Part shown: positions 1 to 11,966 of the stretch, in pieces
Layout of the letters: each line of letters begins with the position of its first letter
Numbering within the stretch: the first letter of the stretch is position 1
Assembly (NCBI RefSeq): GCF_041146395.1
Contig: NC_090989.1
Location: 219,698,843 to 219,762,842, forward strand
Source: Eulemur rufifrons
Taxonomy: Eukaryota > Chordata > Mammalia > Primates > Lemuridae
Direction of reading: 5' to 3'
DNA: 64,000 bases
Notes under the pieces: generated by a model
What the model saw: only the letters and a program-made list of their open reading frames with translations
The model's database searches: none
What the model was told of the DNA's origin: nothing
Position numbers and translations under genes: made by a program

Positions 1-229
1 GCTCATTCCTTTTGTGCAGAGGGAAAAGGCATAGAGGAAGTGGACCTGGTATTTCGAAGGGTCTGTAGGAGGCAGCCCCCCTGTTTCCCATCTGGGTACA
101 AAGAGATCTTTTTAAACACTAAATAGGTAAAGAAGTCATTTTCTTATTATTAATAATGCACTACTTCAAACGACATTCATTCCAGCAAAAGACAAATAGT
201 AAAGTGATTCCACACTCGGTCTAGCCTCT

Positions 230-530
230 TTGACTCCACTCTCCTATTGCCTTCATGCAAGCTCTTTCTACTATTCTGCATTTTTCTATACTAGGTATCT
301 CCTCTGGTTCTTTCCTAATCTACCTCAGTTACAAATGTCACCCTGGCCACTCCAGTCCCCTGCAGATCTTTGTTCAGACCTCTTCTGCACTCCACAGAAT
401 ATACCTACTACAGGAATCACCACCTCCCTCTTTCATTACTACCTCATATATCCTTTTTTTCTCCATCAAGTCAGTTGCAAGCACCTTAAAGGCATAATTA
501 TCTCAATATTACTTCGTACATAGGATTGGC
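230..530. repeat. L2-like LINE fragment (old)
   Basis: Pyrimidine-rich text with the style of L2 3' sections (CTCCACTC, CACCTCCCTCTTTCATTACTACCTCA). Weak resemblance only. Confidence 0.35.
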
Positions 531-1032
531 CACCGCATGAAACTATGTGTGCTCCATAAATCATGACACATCAAAGGGCAGTAGCCCTTTGTAAATTTTT
601 GCAGGAGACATAATTCCCTTTGAGAGCTAAGCAGGGGTGGTGGGTAATTACCCTAACTGTTTTGAGTTGTACAAAATTAAGCTAAATCCCATCCAAGCAT
701 GACACCTCCCCCTTAGAGAATCATGGACCTCAAAATAATATCCCCCTCCTTAGGCTTAGGCTGTATTCAGTCAAGAAATCCCAAACTTACAACTTTACAA
801 ATTAAATATAATTTTTATAGTATTTATCACCAAACTAAGATGATCTGGGGCAAGAGGGATGTTTTAGAAGTACAATCTGGTATGATCAAGTGATGATACT
901 TACTGACTACAAGCAAAGATTCTTTCACTATAATATATCATAAGCTGGTATAACTCACTGTCTAACTTTGAGAGAATGATGAGTATATACAATAAAATAC
1001 ATGCATTAATTGCTTGCTTTTCCTGAGAAATT

Positions 1033-1081
1033 ATACACACACACACACACACACACACATGAACACACACACACACGCACA
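1033..1081. repeat. (AC)n microsatellite, interrupted
   Basis: About 12 AC units, a short ATGA interruption, then about 8 more AC units. Confidence 0.95.
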
Positions 1082-1824
1082 GTGCATATTTGTGGCATTC
1101 AGTTAATCACATTGATTGCTTATATTTGGACCCTGTCTCATGCCATAGGTTCTAAATTTTTCCAAGTTAAATTCAGAGACGAATGTTAAAAAAAAATAAA
1201 GAAAAGCATGTCATAAGAATCTGAGATTGCCAGTATGATCTGTGGATTCCATGGCCTACAAAATATATGCTGCTCTGTTTTTAAACAGATCTGTGTGACA
1301 CAGCTTTCGTTTGGATCTTCTCCTCAGTGTCCTGCCATCAGCTTTAGCCAAATATGGGGCATTATAGGCATCCTGGCCTCCCAAAGAAATATGGAGAAAC
1401 TGGCTTCAAGACAAGTGACTCTGCTGTATGGAAAACACATCCCTAGAGAATGCTGCTATAAATAAAGATATTCTTGTTCTTATGTCTTTTGGATCATGCC
1501 CTTCCTTTTCTTATATCTTATATTTATCTTACAGGAGCAGAAATAGAATAATGGTAGTTAATATATAGTTTTGGAACAAAACAATCCAGATTTGAATTCT
1601 GATTTCTCCTTATTAGCTATGTAAGCTTTGAGCTATTTGACTACACATCCATCCATCTAAAGATTTCATTGATAAACATTCCACTCTGTAGTATTCTTAG
1701 CATCAGGCTGCTAATGATAGAAAAATGAAGTAAGGAAATGGCCCTTTTGAAATATTCAATCAAATGGGAGAGACATACAACCAAATCATCACCCCAATAC
1801 ATTATTATAAACTGTGAAAAATAT

Positions 1825-1975
1825 TCTGGGGAAATATGTTGTGGCAGGACTTCTCTAAGGCTCAGTTTTCTTATCTTTAAAATAGGGACATGGTTACCTC
1901 ACAGGGTTGTATTGAAGATTAAATAAAGTAACACTTGAAACACATTTTCTGTGTGACAGACATGCTAAGTGTTGA
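1825..1975. repeat. MIR SINE fragment
   Basis: Contains the MIR core phrase for cytosolic message-like text, CTCAGTTTTCTTATCTTTAAAATAGGG followed by ACCTCACAGGGTTGT and GAAGATTAAATAAAGT, typical of the MIR 3' half. Confidence 0.75.
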
Positions 1976-2049
1976 TTAAGTTGTGGCAATTGTTACTGTA
2001 GTCCTAGCAGTCAAAACAACCTTTAACAATAACTCTTGGTAGTTCTAGT

Positions 2050-2490
2050 ATATTCTAATCTTCCTTTCCGTTTTCACTGTCCTGCACTATTTAGGCCCTT
2101 CTCACTTCATATTGTCAATAGCCTTCCCAAGTTCATTCTCTTTTCTCCCTGAATTGTCTTGCCTGTTGCTACCAGGCTAACCTTCAAGTACTTTTATCTC
2201 ATCACTTTCTCTTTCAAACATTTACAACTGTTCCATTTTATCTATAGTCTGAAGGCCAAACTCCTCCACCTGGTTCTCAGGGTCCAACACTGTTGGGCTT
2301 CACCTCACCCACTCAAACTTAGTGTTCACATTTTTTCTACTCTATCTGACCCAACTCCTTCTCACCTTTGCTCCTGTAACTCTCCTTATCTAAAATGTTC
2401 TACCAGTACACCACTTTACTTTAAAAATCTTATGTATTCTTTAACACCCAGCTCAAATATCAATCTACCTAAACCCTCACCAGACTAATC
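2050..2490. repeat. L2 LINE fragment
   Basis: Carries L2 3'-end phrases: GGCTTCACCTCACCCAC, CTCACCTTTGCTCCTGT and TTTAACACCCAGCTCAAAT. A 109-codon ORF at 2159-2488 lies inside it and is chance. Confidence 0.65.
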
Positions 2491-2494
2491 CAGC

Positions 2495-2720
2495 TTGTTG
2501 ATAGCTACTAATCAAGAGCCTACTAAGCTCCAGGCACAAGGTAAGTCCTTTACAGTCTCACCAGTACTGCTATAGTTAAGCATCACTGACTTTGGTTTTC
2601 AGGTGAGTAGACTATGGCTCACACATGAAATCCAGCAGGTAGTAGAACCAAAATTTAATCTATATCTGACTCTAAAGTCTAGTTCTTATAGCTCTGTAAG
2701 ACTGCCTTAATAATGAAATC
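2495..2720. repeat. MIR SINE
   Basis: Shows TACTAAGCTCCAGGCACAAG at one end, then a diverged core ending with TCTGACTCTAAAGTCTAG, the layout of a near full-length MIR. Confidence 0.65.
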
Positions 2721-2938
2721 CTTTGAATATTTACTACTATCTGTATTATAAGCTATGATATGTCTTACTATTCAGGGCCTACAATAGGCAGTCAATAAAT
2801 ATTCAATAATTTGTTACCTATCTTAAAAAGTTTCCAAGTTACACCGATTTTATATAAGGATGCATCTTCTATGATATTTATATAATAAATATTTCAATAG
2901 GTTTCATTATATAACAAAAATTTTTACATTATTCAAAA

Positions 2939-3000
2939 TACTTAGGCATCAGGGTTGTTGTTGTTTTTTTTTTTTTTTTAATTACTTAGGCATCAGGGTT
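2939..3000. mobile_element. Poly-T insertion flanked by an 18-bp perfect target duplication
   Basis: TACTTAGGCATCAGGGTT occurs exactly at 2939-2956 and 2983-3000. Between the copies is only GTTGTTG followed by a T tract and TAAT (26 bp). The structure is that of an L1-machinery insertion on the minus strand whose cargo was little more than a poly-A tail. Confidence 0.8.
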
Positions 3001-4647
3001 ATTTTCTTTTATAATTCCAAAACTAGCATTTCTTGGATTTTTATTCCAGGACTGACATTATCAGAGATATAATTTTTGAATTAACCAGAAAACAATTTGG
3101 CACATAAACTCAGATTTGCCACCATTAATAACACTTTTGCTGATGGCATTTAGAATGTTCCTTTCTAGAGGAAAGGGCCACAGGCTGAATGTACGAAGAC
3201 AGTTCAAATGTTGCTGAGATATCAAATGGCTGCTGAGCACAGTTAAGGGAGAATTGAACTCTTCAATCACTCCCACGTGGTCCATCTCCACACCAGATTC
3301 ACTCAGAGATGCAGAAAATAGTCATCAGACCAGTTCTACTTTTACACCTGTCACAGGCACTTACTTTAATGGACATTCACTTTTATCCCCACCAATTATT
3401 TGCTGGGTCATGCTTTAGTATTAAAAGCAGTTTTCAGGATTAGTTAATAGAGCCTAAAAGAGCCACTGAAGTGAAAAGAAAACAGTTCCCACCCACATCT
3501 GTGCTTTGCTTTGCAACCTCCATTTGTTCTGGCCCCTCCTCCTGTCTTTATAATGCCACTGAAAAGAGGTACATAGCCCATTGTGAGCGCCATTCTACTT
3601 CTAAACTAAATCCCTAAAACCTCTTGGCTCATTATCTAAAGAGTCAGTTCCAGAATATCGGGTTTATTGTGACTGTAATTTGCTTGATTTGTACCTTTCA
3701 TTAAGCAATGTTATCAGAGTTTACTATACATTTGCCAGCAAAGTTGCAAAAACATCAATACTTATATGGAAACAAATGTTTTGAATAATTCCAAAAAGAA
3801 TAGGCGAGTGCTGGTTGGTAAGCAAACAGCAGCTCACCACGAACAGTTTGTATCATGAACAATTGAGTTTCAGTGATCAAATGTCCAGATACCTCAGTCA
3901 GCATCGTGACCTGGTGTGAAGCTTTGCTAGATGTTACTGAGCATCCTTGATTGCTTGTCTGAGCAGTGCTAACTCTCAATGAGCACCGAGCACGTCAGTG
4001 GCAAAGATTTCTAAGGCTACTAGTATGAGCATCAGCTTTCCCTTACTGCACATTAGGAAGAAGGTAAATCCTGCAAACTCTGCCAAGAAAAGTCCTCAGA
4101 CTACCTGACAAGGTTTCAACTGGAAATTCAGGAGCAGAGACTTGTTTTACTGATAAAACTAATTCCAGTGGCAAAGCTAAATGTTCAAGGCTCCAGAACT
4201 AAAACATCAAAAATATTAATATTAACTCAATGATTTTTAATGAAATAGCTTGGTAATTTATTGTTCTTTAAGTTCTGTGTTAACTTCTTAGTTTTATCTA
4301 GCAACCTAGAATGAACAATGTTATGTGAATAAAGGATTTCTCTCCTTTTCAAACCTATGATTAATCTCTTCTTAGGCAGCCTATATAATAAATCTAGACA
4401 CTATTTCAGTTTAAAATCAAGCAAGAAAAAATAGTATGAAAACCTCACCAAGACACCCAGAAGCACAGACTCATCATCGTCATGACATGACTACTGAGTG
4501 TCTTTAGTAGAAAGAAGTTCCCCAGCCTGCATCAGAAGCCATATTTTCGTGACATGTCTCTTGAATTTGCAATGGAGTTTGGGAGCTCAGCATGTCAAGA
4601 AACTAAGAAATCTCGTATAAAAATGGAAATGGTATATAAAAACTCAC

Positions 4648-4752
4648 CTTATCTCCTTCTTCTACATGGCAGATTATCTCCTCAGTTGCAGGATTAAGGA
4701 CAGGAAATTTCTTGCCACTCACTGAACCATGCCATTCATTGTTTATGAAGAT
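4648..4752 (-). CDS. ALDH1A1: ALDH1A1-like gene A, coding exon 2 (35 codons)
   Basis: The exon encodes 35 residues starting [16 protein letters not shown] and ending CHVEEGDK, the family segment in which the conserved NPATEE motif sits at protein residues 42-47. An acceptor ending ctacag lies at 4753 and a gtgag donor at 4647, so the exon is 105 nt in phase 0 at both ends, the same size as human exon 2. Differences from human include Gly31 for Asp, Leu41 for Phe and Ile-Ile for Glu-Leu after the NPATEE motif. The mouse protein shares the Leu and the C-H-V spelling, so these are ordinary family variation. There are no frameshifts or stops. Confidence 0.93.
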
Positions 4753-7700
4753 CTGTAGGGATGGAAAGTAGGTACAAAGGTATTTAAATATGCAGGAAAG
4801 GTTGGAAATTTTTATAAACTTAAAGCATTACACAATGCCTAAATGATGCATATCCCTTCATCCTTCAAAATTTATTGGCTGTTCAAGACATTCTGTGCAT
4901 GAATGCACACACACATACTCTCTCTAAAATAGAATACCAAGTGATTTTAAGTTTCACAAAGATATACATTCATTTCAACCCTAGAAATTACATACTGGAG
5001 GAGACAATCTAGAAATGAAAGATTTTACCTAAAATGGCCATGAATTTGAGGCAAGAGTGGAGGGTTTAGTGGGCTTGATCTTTTAAAAAAATGCTTCTAT
5101 TTTCCACTTCAGTTTCTCAACATCCTCATTTTTGGCTACTGGTGATTTGATATCACAAGTGACTACTTTCTAATCCTTTATCTGACTGTTTTAACGCTAG
5201 TAAAATAATTATGCTAAAATAAAGGATTTTAAAAGAAGTTTGCTCAGAAAAATTTAGCTAGTGACATGATTCCACTGGCTTTTTAAAAGCATAGGAGTTT
5301 CATTCTCCTTTTCAAAAGATTTCCTAATACTTTATTTGTCCTCAAGTGAAATCAGGCGCTACATTTCTTAGTGATACCTAAGACATGCATCTAAAGAAAG
5401 GCAGAACTCTAGGAAATACGGAATTTTGTTCTGTGTGCAGTATAGAAGAATAGAAATATTAAAAAGTGTATGTCGTTTAAAAAGTCTCAGTTTCAACTTT
5501 TACATCATTGAATTTACATTTCATTAAGCAGCCAGCTTTGATATCTCATTCACTTTTATGTAGAGAAAAATATTTGACAAAGTGAGATTAAGAAATACTT
5601 CTTTTGTGTTCTCTTTCTGACAAAAGCTAGTATTTCTTCTCTTTTCATCCCTTTATTTCTGTTAGTACCCTACTATTAAACTCCATTATATGTTCTGCTT
5701 TGTGTTAATGTTAGATATCTATATCTCAGTGCATGAAACTCTAAACAAAAAACTAAATACATTACAGTACTTGCCCCAGATTTTTTAATGGGCCTTTCAA
5801 AACTTGTATTAGATTTACTCCCACTTGCTAGTCCTATCTTCTCTCTTCCCTGAAGGTTGTATTACCTCCTCAGACTTTGTATCTCTAAATTAAGAGAACA
5901 CAATATCATTCTGTCAGTGATATACCCAGAATTCCACTCTTCTACAGTATGATTTCACTAAAAAATAAAATAAAAACATATAGAATTGCTTACATTCTAT
6001 TAGGCCTGTGCTGAAACTTTCGAGCTCTTGCCTGAGTCTCTTAACTTTAGGGGTGTGATAATTTGTGGTTTCAAGTCCTCAATATACTCTCAATACATTA
6101 GAGCTTATTTCAATCTATATAATCTCTTTTAGTGAAAGACTCATTACAATATGTATGTACCATCTAGTTTCATCATCAAAATCTTATATCTAAACTGTAC
6201 ATAAAACTCCCCCTTCAGATTAAAGTCAGTGAATGTTTTGTAAATGAGCATTAACCTAAGGTCAAAACGCAAGTTTATCTGGCAGCCTGCAGGCAACAGA
6301 AGAGGTCAGCTCTAGCAGATCCCAAATCACCAGCAACTGTTCTGTATTATTCAGTTTTAACATTTAATATAAGAACACTGTAAACCCAACTTTTGTTTGA
6401 ACTTGTGCTTACATTTACATAACCCTGGCTAGTCACTTTTGTTCCATCAGAAAAGTGTTTGTGAAATAATGAGTAAATACTTGAGACACACTCTGCATGG
6501 TACTGTGGGAAATGTGAGACGAGTTAGCCATGACCACTGCTCTCCAGGGTTCTATAATCTTGGAGGAGAGTGTGTTTATACCAAGATCAGCAGTCAAGAA
6601 TTGAAGGTTGTGGAGAAAAGTGGCCAAAGCAGTGTTTTAGTCAATAAATGGTATAGAGGGAGGCAGGCTGGAAGAGCGCATCTTTGAAGGACGGGATTGG
6701 ATTGGTGGAAAGAAAAACAACGAGCAAAGGAGGCACCAACCTTGGGAAGTTCTGTAACACAGTAAAGAGATCAGCTCCTAACAGAACAGAGAGGTCTAGC
6801 AAAAACAAATTATAGATAACGTCTGATGATGAAAATAAAGTGCATTTGTGGTGGAGCTTGATCCCCAGAGTGAGAAGTTTGTATTTTATTCTAGACATAA
6901 GGGAATGACTGCATCAAATGGATGTTTTATGAATACTGATTTTAGAGTACTGAAAATTGATTTGAAGTAGAGCAACCAAAGTTCAGGAGATTAACCCAGA
7001 CTACTTTAATAGCCAATCATGGAGTCATAAGGTTTTAGTGTAGAGTGATGCCATAATACAGTTTGCAAATTATGAATTAAGTATATTCTCCTACAAACAG
7101 AGGGCTTTCAGCATATAAAAAGAACTCAGACCCTATGGGCTCAAGGCCACATGTGACCCTCCAGATCCCCAAGTGTGTCCCCTTGACCGAATGCACACTT
7201 CACAGAACAAATTCCTGTTCTGCAAAATTTGGATTCAGTCAAAAGGCCATATTCAAGGATCCAGACGGCCACAGGTAGCTCCAAGGCCACAGGTTCTCCA
7301 CCCCTGTGTGTTGTTAGGCCGGGTATTGTACCACACTTTTCTTTCCCTTAGCTATGGAGAATATATTGGTAGGAATTACCTTAATTACCTTTTTTCTGTC
7401 TTAACTTTATTAGCTTTACATTTGGCATTTGCCTTGTAGCTATGTGATCAAATGTTTTTGCATACTCTCCCTTTCTATAGTTATATTTAATGGTTATGTG
7501 GAGAAAGTCTAGACTAAAGAATGTTTGTTACAATAATTATAAAATCTAATTTAGGCCTGTAGAAATATTCTATCATGGCAACAATGTCATTTTCCATTTG
7601 TTGATTGCCCTTAGCAAGTTTAGGGGAAAGGGGATGATACTATAAAAGTAAAATATTTCTGGGTGCTATTTAACCATTAAATTAATTATATTCTTATTAT

Positions 7701-8822
7701 GAATTTTGGGCTAAGGATACTTTTGAATAATATGTATATAGAGATGTCAATTTTAGGTTCACAATACTGATTGGAAATTATAGATGCCTATGCATACTCT
7801 TGGATTGCAAGTGATTTTATGTGGGAAATCAATCAATGGGAATGTTGAGACAACTTAAAAACTGATTTTTACGCTTTCAATTTTAGCTATGTCAAGTTTT
7901 AAGAGATGTATCATATTCCCTGTGATAAATAAGTGACTACTTCCTGGATGCAGTTTTGTGTTCAAGAATAAGTCATAATTTTGAAAAACAATTTCCTTTC
8001 CAGAGTAAATCTATTATGTCTTAATACATTTGGTATAATGCTACAATTCCAAATGAATAAGCAATTTTATCAAAATATTTCTGGTTTGGATTAAGCTGGA
8101 TTTCACTACTGGGCAACATAAAGATCTATTCGCCTTATCTGTTGATATGAGATTTGGAAGCCAGTTGGCTAAAGAGGAGAGCCCCTGACTCCCTCCAAAA
8201 GATATCAGGTGCCCTAAACTCATACTGTCTCTCCAAGTCAGCAATGGGCCAGCAGCTCTAGATCCAGTAAGAGAAGCCAATACTTCCTAGGTGGCAGAGA
8301 GATTTTAACAGATGACACTTTCAACGCAGGAAGGATTTCAGCACTTTCCAAGGGAGAGAGAGAGAGGGTGGGGAGAGTGACTGTTTTCTATCACCTGTGT
8401 GGATTTCCAAACCTGAGATCCTGGGTCACAGCATTGGGAGTGATGGGTGGTGGTGTCAATGTGCAGGCAGTGATTGTGCTGTGTGCGAGCTTTTAACTCA
8501 GCCTGAGGACCCTTGAAAAATTACCAAAGGCAGTGGAAAATGGAGGGAAAAAGACAAGACAGGGGATGAATCATGACGGAGAGAGACTGAACCAAAGTCA
8601 GGTGATGTGTTAAAAATTTAAAAAAACCAAGGCTGGATCTCTGACAACTATTTTCAACCCAAACCCCAAGGCAGCAAAGCAAAACGTTGGGACTCAGAGT
8701 CAAAAAATGTAAAAGGAAATGAAGGAAAAAATAATAAATGGGAGAAAGATTGTTTAACTGCAGTCGAAGGAATGAAAACAAAACGAGAGAGTGACCAAAA
8801 CCAAAATAGGAGACATAAAAAT

Positions 8823-8938
8823 GTATTAAGCATATGGAAAAGAGATGCTATTTCAGTATACTGTTTCTCCCTTTTTGTTTTCTATAATTGCCACTTGTTT
8901 GACTCTTTCCAGTAAGTTTTTCTAGTGAGTCTCTACTT
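8823..8938. repeat. Diverged direct repeat, copy 1 (gene A intron 1)
   Basis: Pairs with 9855-9978. Shared blocks include TAAGCATAT, CTGTTTCTCC, TTGTTTTCTAT, CCACTTGTTTG, CTCTTTCCAG and AAGTTTTTCTAGTGAGT in the same order and spacing. Confidence 0.8.
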
Positions 8939-9854
8939 TGAATTGAAATTTCCTGTGAATGACAAATCTGGAATAAGAAAGAGAGGGAGACTAGAGTCTC
9001 CAGATCTTCTGGGCCTATCTTTGCCAAATGCAAATTGATTGAGGGTATGGATTCACCACATTTTTGAGGTTCCCATTTGTAATGAAATTAAATGGAAAGC
9101 ATTTTTTCCTTTAATAAAGCCTTCTGGAAATTATACCTTAATACACTTCATAGCTGCTGGTCAGCCATGTTAAAGGCACAATCTGATCTCTGCTGACACT
9201 TTCCTAAGGAAAAGAGCCAATGAGCTGAACAACTTCCTCATGCGTTGTGTGTATGAAAATGAAAATGCAACAGACCTTAGGACTGCTAAACCATTCATGG
9301 TCACAAGTAGGGAAATAAATATAAAAGAGCAGGAACTGTTATTGTATCATTAAATTATAAGGCTCTCTGCTTTTCACTGGTTAATTCGGAAAGCAAAATG
9401 GCTCTCCCCTGAGTTGCAATAGTTCATTTCTTACTTTACTTTCTGTATCACACCCTAAAGATAATTTTAAGTGATTAGATTGGTTAGACTGTGTTTTGCT
9501 TGTTTATTTAGGTTGTTTTGGAGTTCTTGGCTCTGACAGGGAGGCAGGCATTCAGACTTGGCAGTAGTGTGAAACAGGCCAACTTCAGACATAGCACAAT
9601 CAGGATCCTTGTCCTCTTTCTCCCTAGCTGCAGATTGTGAAGTCTGGACCTGCCTCCTGCTCTTGTGTCTCTAATTATTTATCAATTAATAATTATACAC
9701 CTTTTCCAATGTGAAGAAACCTGGCTGGAGACGTAAATAAGAATGCTTGCTTCCCCCAGATATGAGAAATAATGTAAGTCCACTTGAAGTTTTTTGAAAG
9801 AGGAGCTTTCTCCTCTAATTATCAGACTTAAGTCCTCATATGTAAACACTCATT

Positions 9855-9978
9855 TTACTAAGCATATAAAAAAAATGATACTATTGCGGTATGCTCTGTT
9901 TCTCCTTTCTTGTTTTCTATTATTTCCCACTTGTTTGGCTCTTTCCAGCAAGTTTTTCTAGTGAGTATCTGCTTCTCT
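9855..9978. repeat. Diverged direct repeat, copy 2 (gene A intron 1)
   Basis: Second copy of the segment at 8823-8938, about 1.03 kb away and about 0.3 kb downstream of exon 1 in the gene's sense. Family not recognised; it may be a local duplication or two copies of an unlisted repeat. Confidence 0.8.
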
Positions 9979-10280
9979 TATGATTCATTCAGGTTATACT
10001 GAAGTTAATAGAACTGCTTGGTAAAGTCCACTGATTCCTGGAACAAGAACCTTTCACACAGAACAGAATTCATTTCATTTGCAAATCTTTTAAGAAAAGA
10101 TGTGATTTAGAGTTCACTGTTTGATCAGGACACTAAACCCAGGCCTGCATTCTGCAAGCCTTTTATTTTTCTATTTGCAAAGGGCTCTTTCACAAGTTTA
10201 CTTAAATTGACCTTTGATGCTTTAAATGAATGTAGTTTTTACAAACCCGAGTCAAAGCAGCAAATACAAATTGTACTAAC

Positions 10281-10346
10281 CTTGGTATACTGAATCTTCA
10301 AATTGGTGAGTGGGGCAGGTATGTCTGGCTTGCCTGAGGATGACAT
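10281..10346 (-). CDS. ALDH1A1: ALDH1A1-like gene A, coding exon 1 (N-terminus, 22 codons)
   Basis: The exon encodes 22 residues beginning MSSSGKPDIPAPL and ending KIQYTK, the N-terminal tail that precedes the first strand of the NAD-binding domain in ALDH1A enzymes. Human ALDH1A1 begins almost identically, with changes such as Lys6, Ile9, Ala11, Pro12 and Asn15 here. The ATG at 10346-10344 was chosen because it gives the family N-terminus and no upstream ATG lies in frame in the short leader. The exon ends AAG followed by a gttag donor at 10280, phase 0, and joins exon 2 to recreate the family junction YTK/IFIN. The exon is shorter than any ORF threshold but is unambiguous. Confidence 0.93.
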
Positions 10347-10470
10347 TTCTGGTTCAGCTCCTGGAACACAGGTGACAGGCAATTTGGTTCTGATAGAGCA
10401 CTTGGCTTTATTTGTTCCTTTTTATCTGCAAGGGCTAAAGTTTATTTGCATACTGGGATGTGATTGGATG
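10347..10470 (-). promoter_or_regulatory. ALDH1A1: Gene A 5'UTR and core promoter (ATA box, octamer, CCAAT box)
   Basis: Read on the minus strand, the leader is preceded by GATAAAAAGG (10425-10416), an ATGCAAAT octamer (10451-10444) and a CCAAT box (10467-10463). A second ATAAA is at 10445-10441 and a third at 10411-10407. The spacing of about 42 bp between CCAAT box and GATAAAAAGG resembles the ATA-box and CCAAT-box layout reported for the human ALDH1A1 promoter, as I recall it. That places the start of transcription near 10390-10400 and gives a 5'UTR of roughly 45-55 nt. The start site is inferred from box positions only. No CpG island is visible. Confidence 0.75.
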
Positions 10471-11464
10471 AACAAACTCAGAGCAAAACAAGAAAACTAC
10501 ACTACTTATTTGTAGCACCTAGAGCAGGAAGCCTTTGACTTTAACCTTGAATCCTTAAGAAACCAGCTCTCCAGCATTGAAGTTGCATCTGGAGACACTG
10601 TACTATGTGCAGATGAATTAACTTACAAAGCCAAAAGCTGTGATGAGAGTGTGCAGCCCAGCTGCTCTGGCCACTAAGTCCAGTTATTATTTTTTTAACT
10701 TTTCATAGTTTATATGCCACTATATAACTTTTTGTTCTCTGATGGACTTAGAGAATTTGAGGATTGAAAAAGTCTAAAATGGCACATGTTCTCCGTAGAA
10801 GCTGATGAGGAGAGAACCCTGGCCAGGTGTCTTCAGGACAAGGCTGTCAGGAAAATAGTCCATCTTCCAGAAAAATCAGAGTGCTGTTTGGGAAAGAAAA
10901 GCTCTCTATCTAGACTGTAACCTAGGTTAGCTTTAAAATATCATATCAAGTGCATTTTGAGAGCTAGGTAAGTAGACCTACCTACCGTGCTTTCAGAAGA
11001 CCTAAATTATTTTTAATTTCTTTATGTGAACAGTAAAGTCAGTAGGACTTTTAGGGAACTCAGCATTTACTGTGTCACACAGGGGCACCACGATTAGCAA
11101 TAGGGAAATATCCTCTGTTAAAACTCATTTAAACTGAAAATAACCTTTGGTTTTGGAAGTTATCTGCACTTATCAATATAGGCAGTTGTATAAAGAATAA
11201 ATAGAAGCAGGACTCCCAAATAATTCAGATTCTTAAGTTAATGTTTCAAGCTGGGAACATTCAAACTGGACCATTTTTAATTGTACTACTCTCATTTTTA
11301 GTACAATACTTCATTGTAATGTAGCCCTAGCAAAAGTTACAGTAGGAACAAGATAGAATACTTTGGATGCTCTGATTGTTAAGAACTAACAACAATTTTG
11401 TTCCAGTGAAAATTGCCATTTCTCCTGAAGATGGGATTTAGATAGAGAAACTAAGAATGATTGG

Positions 11465-11710
11465 ATAGTTTGTCCAAATCAGGTGCAGGAGCCTTACTTT
11501 CTCTATCTTTACTTTAATTATATATTTTATAGACATAGAGAGGGCGATTGGCTTGCTTATGGTCACAGATCTAATAAGCGCAAGGCCAGAATTTCATTTC
11601 AGGCCAGTCTGACTCCAAAACCTGGGCTCTTATTCCTGTTGAGTCTCTCTGCCCTGTTCTCCACAAGGGGATTCCCAGATGGGTTCAGGGATAAACTGCT
11701 TCTCTAAGCA
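11465..11710. repeat. MIR SINE
   Basis: Has MIR phrases: GGTCACAGATCTAATAAGCG, AAGGCCAGAATTTCATTTCAG, CTGACTCCAAAACCTGGGCT. It lies about 1.1 kb upstream of gene A. Confidence 0.75.
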
Positions 11711-11757
11711 CGGTCATCCTGACAAGCACTTAAGCACAACTTTCTATTCACCTAAGA

Positions 11758-11966
11758 CAGGGGTTGGCAAACTTTTTCTGCAAAGGAACAGACAATAAAT
11801 TTTTTCAGCTTCCTGAGCCAGATGGTTTTTATTGTAACTTACTTGACTCCACTTAGAAGAAACTATAGAAAACAGTTAAATTAATGGGTGTAGGTGTTTT
11901 CCAGTGAAATTTCATTTACAAAAAAACAAAAGGCAGTCCAGATTTGGAACACGGGCCAACCCCCCA
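11758..11966 (+). mobile_element. Non-autonomous hAT-type DNA transposon (Charlie group)
   Basis: Begins CAGGGGTTGGCAAACTTTTT, the signature terminal repeat of an abundant mammalian hAT MITE, and ends near a diverged GGGCCAACCCCC. The same family occurs inverted at 27817-28030. Subfamily not assigned. Confidence 0.75.

Larger units (their letters stand above)
1..4647 (-). other. Gene A intron 2 (partial), non-coding
   Basis: AT-rich intronic DNA with no recognisable exon. It holds old repeats described separately (L2, MIR, an AC microsatellite, a poly-T insertion). The remainder, notably about 3000-4640, shows nothing I can name. I looked for ALDH1A exon 3 (DKAVKAARQAFQ region) on the minus strand and did not find it. 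Confidence 0.75.
4753..10280 (-). other. Gene A intron 1, non-coding
   Basis: A 5.5-kb intron bounded by a gttag donor at 10280 and an acag acceptor at 4753. It is mostly unique AT-rich sequence. The only internal structure I see is a diverged pair of direct repeats of about 115 bp at 8823-8938 and 9855-9978. A short GA-rich run is at 8357-8373. No exon or RNA gene was recognised. Confidence 0.75.
1..10400 (-). other. ALDH1A1: ALDH1A1-like gene A, 5' part (promoter-proximal exons 1-2 and introns)
   Basis: This is the 5' end of a cytosolic class 1A aldehyde dehydrogenase gene, a family that oxidises retinal to retinoic acid and other aldehydes with NAD+. Two coding exons are seen, 66 and 105 nt, both in phase 0, giving 57 N-terminal residues that differ at about 10 positions from human ALDH1A1 as I remember it. 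The start codon is the first ATG below a promoter with ATA box and CCAAT box. Exon 3 and later exons were not found down to position 1 and should lie to the left. Exon sizes and phases match the human gene. It could be the true ALDH1A1 orthologue or a paralogue, because a second ALDH1A1-like gene lies upstream at 47.2-64 kb. Confidence 0.9.

Noticed and set aside
1..4647. Possible ALDH exon 3 of gene A
   Set aside because: No minus-strand text resembling the DKAVKAARQAFQ or RTMDASERGRLL segments was found.
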